Source of the DNA: a candidate division Zixibacteria bacterium RBG_16_43_9
Lineage (GTDB): Bacteria > Zixibacteria > MSB-5A5 > RBG-16-43-9
Assembly: GCA_001775355.1 (NCBI GenBank)
Contig: MEWM01000085.1
Span: 3,675 to 9,071, forward strand
Direction: 5' to 3'
Length of the DNA: 5,397 bases
Position numbers and translations under genes: made by a program
Shown: one piece after another, positions 1 to 4,850 of the stretch
Numbering within the stretch: position 1 is the stretch's first letter
Layout: each line of letters opens with the position of its first letter
Notes under the pieces: model-generated
What the model saw: only the letters and a program-made list of their open reading frames with translations
What the model was told of the DNA's origin: nothing
Database searches by the model: none

Positions 1-113
1 TGGAGCACGAGATAAAATCGGCCTTGGATGGAATAGTCAAAAAGGTCAATTTCAAAGAGAACCAGATGGTGGATACCGAAGAGCCGATTATGGAACTGGA
101 AGAAGAAAAATAG
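1..113 (+). CDS. C-terminal end of a biotin carboxyl carrier (biotinyl) domain protein, partial
   Basis: The window opens inside this gene. Reading from base 3 gives 36 codons, beginning EHEIKSALDGIV and ending MELEEEK before TAG at 111-113. The split codon at bases 1-2 ends in TG, consistent with the last Met of the biotinylation motif AMKM followed by E-H-E-I, so the biotin-carrying lysine should be the codon just before the window. The second half of a biotinyl domain is recognisable: the S-x-x-D-G-I-V turn, then a short beta strand, then a closing P-I-M-E-L strand. Such domains carry carboxybiotin between the two active sites of acyl-CoA carboxylases, oxaloacetate or methylmalonyl-CoA decarboxylases, or pyruvate carboxylase. 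The visible part cannot tell which enzyme this is, nor whether the domain is free-standing or fused to biotin carboxylase. Its position before beta-oxidation genes favours an acyl-CoA carboxylase by inference. Confidence 0.85.
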   Translation, partial: EHEIKSALDGIVKKVNFKENQMVDTEEPIMELEEEK

Positions 114-122
114 ATAATAAAA

Positions 123-154
123 GTTCAATAGTTTAATGGTTCAATTGTTCAATG
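123..154. repeat. Four tandem copies of an 8-bp repeat, consensus GTTCAATN
   Basis: Four exactly 8-bp units lie head to tail: GTTCAATA, GTTTAATG, GTTCAATT and GTTCAATG. Three match GTTCAAT exactly and one has a single C-to-T change. The array ends on the base before the perfect hairpin at 155, so it directly abuts the left palindrome of the transposase island. It may be slipped-strand microsatellite DNA or part of the element's left end; no function is evident. Confidence 0.75.
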
Positions 155-182
155 TGCTGTCAGGTGTTACCACCTGACAGCA
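155..182. repeat. Perfect 12-bp-arm hairpin (REP-like palindrome), left of the transposase
   Basis: The arms TGCTGTCAGGTG (155-166) and CACCTGACAGCA (171-182) are perfect reverse complements around a TTAC loop (167-170). The hairpin lies 28 bp upstream of the transposase start. It has no T-tract after it, so a classical intrinsic terminator for the upstream biotin gene is unlikely, although the structure could still affect the transcript end. A related hairpin with compensatory arm changes lies at 755-782, which points to a transposase-recognised palindrome. Confidence 0.8.
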
Positions 183-210
183 AGAGGATTGACTCTTACA
201 AAGAATATAA

Positions 211-654
211 ATGGGATTAAGGAAAAGAAATATATATGAGAAATATGGTAAGGTTTTCTATGTGACTACCTCAGTCGTTGACCTCCGACCTGTTTTCACT
301 CAGAAAAGGCATTATGACATCTTGATTTCATCTTTGAAATTCTTACAGGAGAAGTATGATTCTCGGCTAATCGCTTACGTTCTAATGCCTAACCATCTTC
401 ATCTGATAATTTATTTTGATGAAAATCCAAGAATTTCTGAATTCATGCGCGATTTTAAAAAGTTCACTTGTTTTGAATTCAGGAAGCTATGTGAGAGTGA
501 AATGAACACAAAGGTATTGGGCTACTTAAGAGGAAGTGCAGAGAATGTTTCTGGACAGAAGTTTAAACTCTGGGAGGATAGATTTGATTGTTTGGTAATA
601 ACTAATGAGAAAACGCTTATAAGTAAAATTCAATATATTCATTACAATCCATAA
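211..654 (+). CDS. REP-associated tyrosine transposase (RAYT, Y1/HUH family), cut short by an in-frame TAA
   Basis: The 147-residue product has the hallmarks of the Y1_Tnp/RAYT family, single-strand DNA nucleases that cut and join at hairpins through a covalent 5'-phosphotyrosine. An N-terminal strand reads VFYVTTSVVD (residues 15-24). The metal-binding HUH motif is MPNHLHL, with H62 and H64. There is a typical L-W-E-D-R-F segment near residues 120-125. The helix YIHYNP carries the probable catalytic Tyr142, with Asn146 at +4, where IS200-type enzymes have a Gln. The frame stops at TAA 652-654, right after YIHYNP, where relatives continue with a V-K/R-x-G-L-V stretch. That continuation is present in frame downstream (655-777), so this is a C-terminal truncation of a protein that would be about 187 residues. 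The catalytic residues are retained but the C-terminal segment is lost, so activity is doubtful. The ATG at 211 has only a weak upstream purine match, consistent with low expression. Confidence 0.85.
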   Translation: MGLRKRNIYEKYGKVFYVTTSVVDLRPVFTQKRHYDILISSLKFLQEKYDSRLIAYVLMPNHLHLIIYFDENPRISEFMRDFKKFTCFEFRKLCESEMNTKVLGYLRGSAENVSGQKFKLWEDRFDCLVITNEKTLISKIQYIHYNP

Positions 655-777
655 AAGAAAGGGCTTGTGGAAAATTTCACAGACTGGCCTTATTCCAGTG
701 CCAGGAACTATTTTTGTGAAGATAATTCACTAATTGAGGTTGATAAGAATTTTCTGGTGTCAGGAGGTAACTCCTGA
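655..777 (+). pseudogene. In-frame C-terminal remainder of the RAYT transposase, downstream of the nonsense codon
   Basis: Directly after the TAA and in the same frame the sequence reads KKGLVENFTDWPYSSARNYF and on to TGA at 775-777. This matches the usual C-terminal signature of RAYT-family transposases, G-L-V-x-x-x-x-x-W-P-Y-S-S. The frame is unchanged, so one altered codon separates the two parts; a GTA (Val) or ATA/ATT (Ile) codon is the likely ancestor at 652-654. The last codons (LVSGGNS) are encoded by the right-hand hairpin, and the stop lies within its 3' arm. The lack of further frameshifts or stops suggests a recent mutation, a sequencing error, or readthrough. Confidence 0.75.
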
Positions 778-782
778 CACCA
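755..782. repeat. Perfect 12-bp-arm hairpin (REP-like palindrome), right of the transposase
   Basis: The arms TGGTGTCAGGAG (755-766) and CTCCTGACACCA (771-782) are perfect reverse complements around a GTAA loop (767-770). Compared with the left hairpin at 155-182, two arm positions differ, and each is matched by the complementary change in the other arm, so pairing is kept. The loop is the reverse complement of the left loop (TTAC), so the two copies are in opposite orientation. It overlaps the last codons and stop of the extended transposase frame. Confidence 0.8.
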
Positions 783-784
783 CA

Positions 785-830
785 GAGGCTTTCAGCCTCG
801 CAATGCGACCCTGAAAGGGTCGCGCTACGA
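785..830 (-). repeat. Compound REP-like repeat: two stem-loops plus a GTAG head (TCGTAG on the minus strand)
   Basis: The first stem is GAGGCT (785-790), loop TTC, AGCCTC (794-799). The second is GCGACCCT (805-812), loop GAA, AGGGTCGC (816-823), followed by G and CTACGA (825-830). On the minus strand this reads TCGTAG, then the 8-bp stem, then the smaller stem. GTAG beside a short palindrome is the known signature of REP elements served by RAYT transposases. The linker CGCAATGCG (799-807) is itself a palindrome overlapping both stems, so alternative folds compete. The same TCGTAG head occurs twice at 3605-3635. Confidence 0.7.
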
Positions 831-871
831 CATACCTTGTGAAAAAAATCTCAAACTAAGAAAGAAAATCC

Positions 872-900
872 TTGAATATGAATCCAGAAAAGATTATATA
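872..900 (+). promoter_or_regulatory. Possible sigma70-type promoter for the 3-hydroxyacyl-CoA dehydrogenase gene
   Basis: TTGAAT (872-877) and TATATA (895-900) are separated by 17 bp and each matches four of six consensus bases. They lie in an AT-rich stretch about 60 bp upstream of the ATG at 960, between the repeat block and the metabolic genes. The rest of 831-959 shows no gene or stable palindrome. AT-rich DNA yields such matches by chance, and the genes could instead be transcribed from upstream. Confidence 0.3.
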
Positions 901-946
901 TAGAGCGGTGATAATAATATGAGTTTCTTAAGAAAATCCAATAACC

Positions 947-951
947 GGAGG
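947..951 (+). promoter_or_regulatory. Shine-Dalgarno site (GGAGG) fixing the start at 960
   Basis: GGAGG ends 8 bases before ATG 960. The other nearby ATG, at 978 (Met7), has no comparable site, so the first ATG is preferred. Confidence 0.75.
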
Positions 952-959
952 TTAATTCT

Positions 960-2300
960 ATGACTTTTGATGAAAGAATGCAGAATGTTGCCATAATAGG
1001 TGCGGCTGGGAAAATGGGGAGCGGGATATCCCTGCTTTTAGCCCAGGAGATGGCAAGGTTAAAAAATAAGCCGGAAAACAAGGACAAGAATTATAGGTTA
1101 TATTTGATTGATATTAACCTGGACCATCTGGCGGGTTTACAGCAATATCTTAGAGCCCAGTTAGTCAAGGCGGGGGAGAAAGCCTGCGTGATGCTCAGAG
1201 AAATGTACAAAGATAGACAGGATTTAGTGGAGAATCAGGATTGCATTAACCAGTACGTGGAGGATGCGCTCTCTTTTATCCGGACCGGAACGGATCTAAG
1301 TATAGTGAAAGACTCCAGAGTGATCTTCGAGGCGGTTTTAGAGAAAAAGGATTTGAAGGTCGATCTTCTTAAGAAGATCGATAACTTCTGCGGCAAGGAT
1401 ACACTTTATCTTACCAACACCTCATCTATCCCCATAAATATTTTAAATAAAGAAGCCAACCTCAACGGCAGGATAATCGGATTCCATTTTTACAACCCGC
1501 CTGCAGTGCAAAAATTGGCTGAACTTATCTCTGCAGACTCCACAATTCAGGAATTAAAAGATTTCTCTATGGAACTGGCGAAAAGATTGAGCAAGAAGAT
1601 CGTGCCCTCAAATGACATAGCCGGATTCATAGGAAATGGGCATTTTCTAAGAGACGGTCTGTATGGTCTAAGAGAAGCCAAGAAGCTGGCTGAAGATTAT
1701 TCCCTGCCTGGGGGACTTTATATAATCAACAAAATCAGCCAGGACCTGCTGGTCAGGCCTATGGGGATTTTCCAGTTGATCGATTACGTGGGAGTGGATG
1801 TTTTCCAGTCTATATCCGAGACGATCGACCATTATATCCAGGGTGAGGATTTGAAAGATGACCTGCTGAAAAAGATGTACGATAAGAAAATCTTAGGCGG
1901 GCAGAAAAGTGACGGTAGTCAGAAAGACGGTTTCCTGAAATATGACAGGAACAGGCCGGTTGGGGTTTACGATATCGATAAAGGGGAATATAAACTTTTC
2001 GATCCGCAGGGATGGAGCGGAGAACTGGATAAAAAGTTAGGCGAATATCCCGTAGGGTTCTATGCCTGGAGAAACCTGGTTGCTGACCCAAAGAAGAGTG
2101 ATAAACTCAAGACTTTCTTCCAGAATCTGAAATCCTCCAATACACTGGGAGCAAAACTCGCTTTATCTTATCTCCAAAACTCCAAAGAAATTGGTGAAAA
2201 GCTGGTAAAGAGCGGCGTGGCTAAAACGGCTGAGGATGTGAATAACGTATTATTGAATGGTTTTTATCACTTATATGGCCCAATTAACGACTACATTTAA
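960..2300 (+). CDS. 3-hydroxyacyl-CoA dehydrogenase, long variant (446 aa)
   Basis: It is predicted to oxidise 3-hydroxyacyl-CoA to 3-ketoacyl-CoA with NAD+ in the cytoplasm, the third step of beta-oxidation. The N-terminal Rossmann fold begins VAIIGAAGKMG (residues 10-20), with an acidic Asp51 at the end of the second strand for the NAD ribose. The family motif E-A-V-x-E is at 124-128. TNTSS at 152-156 supplies the active-site Ser. GFHFYNP (174-180) contains catalytic His176, and Glu188 at +12 completes the His-Glu dyad. AGFIGN (221-226) matches the usual P-G-F-I-x-N segment, with Asn226. The C-terminal domain has RPMGIFQLIDYVGVDV (266-281). At 446 residues it is far longer than the roughly 280-residue single-function enzymes. 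Extra length lies before the second Rossmann strand, in 60-110, and beyond about residue 300. The glycine loop is also one residue longer than usual. The thiolase start is 11 bp downstream, so the two genes are probably co-transcribed. The general function is clear; chain-length preference is not. Confidence 0.9.
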   Translation: MTFDERMQNVAIIGAAGKMGSGISLLLAQEMARLKNKPENKDKNYRLYLIDINLDHLAGLQQYLRAQLVKAGEKACVMLREMYKDRQDLVENQDCINQYVEDALSFIRTGTDLSIVKDSRVIFEAVLEKKDLKVDLLKKIDNFCGKDTLYLTNTSSIPINILNKEANLNGRIIGFHFYNPPAVQKLAELISADSTIQELKDFSMELAKRLSKKIVPSNDIAGFIGNGHFLRDGLYGLREAKKLAEDYSLPGGLYIINKISQDLLVRPMGIFQLIDYVGVDVFQSISETIDHYIQGEDLKDDLLKKMYDKKILGGQKSDGSQKDGFLKYDRNRPVGVYDIDKGEYKLFDPQGWSGELDKKLGEYPVGFYAWRNLVADPKKSDKLKTFFQNLKSSNTLGAKLALSYLQNSKEIGEKLVKSGVAKTAEDVNNVLLNGFYHLYGPINDYI

Positions 2301-2311
2301 GGAGGTTTAAA

Positions 2312-3559
2312 ATGACCAAATTCAGAAAAAAAGTCTATTTAGCTGCGGGGTATAATACTATTTCTTTTGGCTCAGGAAGAAAAGAGTTTAATCCCAAAAA
2401 AGCCAGACCAGGAATAGAACAGTATATAACTGAAGCTGGACGCGGGTCAATTGTTCAGATTTCCGACCCGAAGAATATCGATGAGGGTGTCATCTCCAAT
2501 TTCATGGCAGCCAGGTTCTGTAAACAAGGCAACTTAGCGGGGTTTATTCCGGAGATAGATCCAGCTTTAGAATACAAACCTTCAACCAGGGTCGAAGGGG
2601 CTTGCGGTTCGGGAGGTCTGGCTTTAGTTACTTCGATGAAGACAGTTCTATCTGATCTTGCAGATTCGGTGTTGACTATCGGAGTAGAAGTCCAGAATAC
2701 AGTAAAAGCAATTTACGGAGCAGACATTTTAGCCGGAGCAGGGCATTATGCCTCTGAGCGTAAGGAAGGGCATGCCTACTTTTTCCCGGCTAAATTCTCA
2801 GACCGGGCCGGAGTCTATTATCAGAAATTCGGATACGAACCTACGCGCAAGGGTATGGCTTTATGGTATGAGCAGATGATAAAGAATGCACGTAAAAACC
2901 CCAAGGCTCAGGAATATCATAATGCGATTGAAGATTTATTCGGGGCTGGAATGACTCCACCCAATCCCAAGACTTTTGTAGAAAATCTTAACATCTATGA
3001 CTGTTCAAAAGTCTCAGACGGTGCTTCTGCTCTCATATTTGCTTCAGAAGAAGGGCTCAAAAAACTGGGCATAGATAAAAAGGATGCCATCGAGGTTGTG
3101 GGTTATGGTCAATGTGAAGCTAATCTGACCAAACAACCTGAAGACCCGACCAAATTACTCACCACTCAGAAAGCGGCAGAGAAAGCTTATCAGATGACCG
3201 GGCTGGGTCCAAAAGATATAGGCTTGCTGGAAGTTCACGACTGCTTCACCATTACCGGCATTTTAGCCTTAGAGGCGGCTGGTTTTGCTGAATATGGCAA
3301 GGGGGCTGCTTTTGTGGAGTCAGGCAAAACAAGATTCGATGGAGAGATCCCCACAAATCCAGGCGGAGGTTTAATCGGTTTCGGACATTACGTCGGTGGA
3401 ACCGGAGTAAGACAGGCAGTCGATTGCATTCACGAGTTGACCGGAAAAGCCAACGGTTACCAGGTAAAGCTCAACTCGAACCGTCCTTATGCTATGATGA
3501 TCAGCATGGGCGGTAATGACAAAACCGTAACCGCGATGATTTTCAAAAAGGCGGAATAA
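2312..3559 (+). CDS. Thiolase of the SCP2/SCP-x type (acetyl-CoA acyltransferase-like), 415 aa
   Basis: It is predicted to cleave 3-ketoacyl-CoA with CoA to acetyl-CoA (or propionyl-CoA) and a shortened acyl-CoA, or to condense acyl-CoAs in reverse. The nucleophilic cysteine is Cys98 in VEGACGSGGLA. The HDCF motif at 309-312 (His309, Cys311) is characteristic of SCP2-type thiolases, in which the Cys of this loop is thought to serve as the acid/base. NPGGGLIGFGHYVGGTG (349-365) holds His359, with Tyr after GH instead of the usual Pro. The C-terminus has MGGND (399-403) where classical thiolases have a second catalytic Cys, again as expected for the SCP2 branch. The protein has the usual length for a thiolase domain and no fused sterol-carrier domain. 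GGAGG (2301-2305) follows the previous stop immediately and sits 6 bases before ATG 2312. With the upstream dehydrogenase it supplies the last two steps of beta-oxidation. Substrate preference cannot be read from the sequence. Confidence 0.88.
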   Translation: MTKFRKKVYLAAGYNTISFGSGRKEFNPKKARPGIEQYITEAGRGSIVQISDPKNIDEGVISNFMAARFCKQGNLAGFIPEIDPALEYKPSTRVEGACGSGGLALVTSMKTVLSDLADSVLTIGVEVQNTVKAIYGADILAGAGHYASERKEGHAYFFPAKFSDRAGVYYQKFGYEPTRKGMALWYEQMIKNARKNPKAQEYHNAIEDLFGAGMTPPNPKTFVENLNIYDCSKVSDGASALIFASEEGLKKLGIDKKDAIEVVGYGQCEANLTKQPEDPTKLLTTQKAAEKAYQMTGLGPKDIGLLEVHDCFTITGILALEAAGFAEYGKGAAFVESGKTRFDGEIPTNPGGGLIGFGHYVGGTGVRQAVDCIHELTGKANGYQVKLNSNRPYAMMISMGGNDKTVTAMIFKKAE

Positions 3560-3585
3560 AAAAAATATCTGAGGGATTCAAAATA

Positions 3586-3655
3586 GCGGGGCTGGTAGCC
3601 CCGCCTACGAATGTTGACTTTTTCATATCTCGTAGGGCGGGCACTCTTGCCCGCC
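3586..3655. repeat. Pair of inverted REP-like hairpins (BIME-like) with TCGTAG heads facing each other
   Basis: The left unit is a stem GCGGGGCT (3586-3593), loop GGT, AGCCCCGC (3597-3604), followed by CTACGA (3605-3610). The right unit is TCGTAG (3630-3635) followed by a stem GGCGGGCA (3636-3643), loop CTCT, TGCCCGCC (3648-3655). Read outward, each is a TCGTAG head and then a GC-rich stem, so the pair is in inverted orientation with 19 bp between the heads. The head-proximal arms (3600-3610 and 3630-3641) can also pair with each other, with one bulged base. This is the arrangement of bacterial interspersed mosaic elements. It fills most of the 143-bp gap between the thiolase and the next gene, where it may influence mRNA stability or partial termination; there is no T-tract after either stem. 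Confidence 0.8.
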
Positions 3656-3702
3656 AGATTTTAGTCAATTATTCTTTAACGGTTTCCTAACAGGAGAAAG
3701 GT

Positions 3703-4842
3703 ATGGATTTTGAACTTACTGAAGACCAGAAGATGATAAAAGAGGCTGCCAGGGAATTCGCTTCAGAGAGGTTAGCCCCTAAAGCTCAGGAGTTCGATGA
3801 GAAAGAGGAGATCCCCAGAGATCTGTATAAGGAGTTGGCTGAATTAGGGTATATGGGGATGCTGATGCCGGAGGAATATGGTGGCTCTGGTCTGGATTTC
3901 ATCAGCTACATTCTGGTGATGGAGGAGTTTGCCAGAGCTTGCGCTGCTTTGCAGATCTCCTTATCTGTCCATAACTCTTTAGTCTGCGACGCCATTTTTA
4001 AATTTGGAACAGAAGAGCAGAAGAAAAAATACCTGCCTAAATTGACCCGGGGAGAATTCATCGGAGCTTATTCTTTAACAGAGCCTCAGGCTGGAACAGA
4101 TGCTGGAAGCATTAAGACCAATGCAGTTTTGAAGGGGAGCAACTATTTAGTCAATGGGACCAAAACCTTCGTAACCAATGCCGGGATAGCAGACCTTTTT
4201 GTCCTTTTTGTTTCGACCAGTCCAGAGGCAAAATCCAAAGGTATTTCCTGTATTTTAATAGAGAAAGGATTAAAAGGGTTTAAGGTTGGGACAAAAGAGA
4301 AAAAGATGGGGATCAGGGGTTCTGATACCAGGGAAATCTCTTTTGAAGATTGTCTCGTACCCAAGGAAAACCTCATTGGAGAAGAAAACAAAGATTTCCG
4401 GATAGCCTTAGAGTTGCTTGATTCCGGAAGAATAGGAGTGGGAGCTCAAGCTGTGGGAATAGCTCAATCTGCTATGAATGAAGCTTTGAAATACTCAAAG
4501 GAGAGGGTCCAGTTCGGTCAGCCGATCTGTAATTTTCAGGCTATCCAGTTCAAATTAGCCAGCATGGCTACCCAGATTGAAGCTGCGCGCCTTTTAGTAC
4601 ATCATGCGGCCTGGCTCAAGCAAAACAACATCAGATGCACCAAAGAGGCATCGATGGCAAAACTATTCGCCTCAGAGGCGGCAAATTATGTGGTAAACGA
4701 AGCAGTACAGATTCACGGCGGATACGGCTATATGAAAGAGTATGCAGTGGAAAGGTATTTCCGGGATGCCAGGGTTACTGAGATTTATGAAGGAACTTCT
4801 GAGGCACAGAGAATGGTCATCTCCAGAGATCTTTTGAAATAG
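3703..4842 (+). CDS. Acyl-CoA dehydrogenase, short-chain/butyryl-CoA type (379 aa)
   Basis: This FAD flavoprotein oxidises acyl-CoA to trans-2-enoyl-CoA and passes electrons to electron-transfer flavoprotein. The length (379 aa) and start (MDFELTEDQK) are standard for the family, and AGGAG (3692-3696) lies 6 bases before the ATG. Domains run in order: N-terminal helices (about 1-118), the central beta barrel (about 120-230), and the C-terminal helices. The first family signature is YSLTEPQAGTDAG (123-135), followed by FVTNAG (156-161), which packs near the flavin. R-V-Q-F-G-Q-P-I is at 268-275 and QIHGGYGYMKEY at 336-347. IYEGTSEAQR (361-370) carries the expected catalytic base Glu363, in the position used by short- and medium-chain enzymes rather than the shifted position of isovaleryl or long-chain types. 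A second dehydrogenase follows after 8 bp. Butyryl-CoA or a short branched acyl-CoA is a likely substrate, by inference only. Confidence 0.93.
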   Translation: MDFELTEDQKMIKEAAREFASERLAPKAQEFDEKEEIPRDLYKELAELGYMGMLMPEEYGGSGLDFISYILVMEEFARACAALQISLSVHNSLVCDAIFKFGTEEQKKKYLPKLTRGEFIGAYSLTEPQAGTDAGSIKTNAVLKGSNYLVNGTKTFVTNAGIADLFVLFVSTSPEAKSKGISCILIEKGLKGFKVGTKEKKMGIRGSDTREISFEDCLVPKENLIGEENKDFRIALELLDSGRIGVGAQAVGIAQSAMNEALKYSKERVQFGQPICNFQAIQFKLASMATQIEAARLLVHHAAWLKQNNIRCTKEASMAKLFASEAANYVVNEAVQIHGGYGYMKEYAVERYFRDARVTEIYEGTSEAQRMVISRDLLK

Positions 4843-4850
4843 AGAACAGG

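Larger units (their letters stand above)
155..782 (+). mobile_element. Candidate IS200/RAYT-like element: transposase gene bracketed by two related hairpins
   Basis: The transposase gene is framed by two 28-base hairpins, at 155-182 and 755-782, each with 12-bp arms and a 4-nt loop. Y1/HUH transposases of the IS200/IS605 and RAYT families recognise subterminal or flanking hairpins in single-stranded DNA, so this layout fits the family. No target-site duplication is expected for this mechanism, and I cannot prove the exact ends. The extended transposase frame stops inside the right hairpin, which ties gene and palindrome together. The GTTCAAT array on the left and the further stem-loops to 830 on the right may belong to the unit. 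It could instead be a domesticated RAYT beside REP sequences rather than a mobile unit. Confidence 0.5.

Noticed and set aside
155..182. Intrinsic terminator for the biotin-domain gene
   Set aside because: The stem is strong but followed by AGAGGATTGA rather than a T-tract, and a related palindrome recurs right of the transposase, so a repeat element explains it better.
123..182. CRISPR array
   Set aside because: The 8-bp repeats are directly abutting with no spacers, and the hairpin pair is not a repeat-spacer series; there are no cas genes.
778..903. Open stretch in the transposase frame after TGA 775-777, ending KNLKLRKKILEYESRKDYI
   Set aside because: It has no start codon of its own, reads through the palindromes and matches nothing I recognise; most likely chance in AT-rich DNA.
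851..1087. Minus-strand frame of 78 codons
   Set aside because: It overlaps the well-supported dehydrogenase start and its promoter region, has no recognisable domain or ribosome site, and is read as a shadow.
1810..2091. Minus-strand frame of 93 codons
   Set aside because: It lies wholly inside the dehydrogenase gene, with biased residue composition and no family features.
3614..3629. Promoter for the acyl-CoA dehydrogenase from TTGACT at 3614
   Set aside because: No -10-like hexamer occurs at 16-18 bp spacing; the right position falls in the GC-rich REP stem, and CATATC is far too close.
4143..4391. Minus-strand frame of 82 codons
   Set aside because: It lies inside the acyl-CoA dehydrogenase gene on the opposite strand, with no motif or ribosome site.
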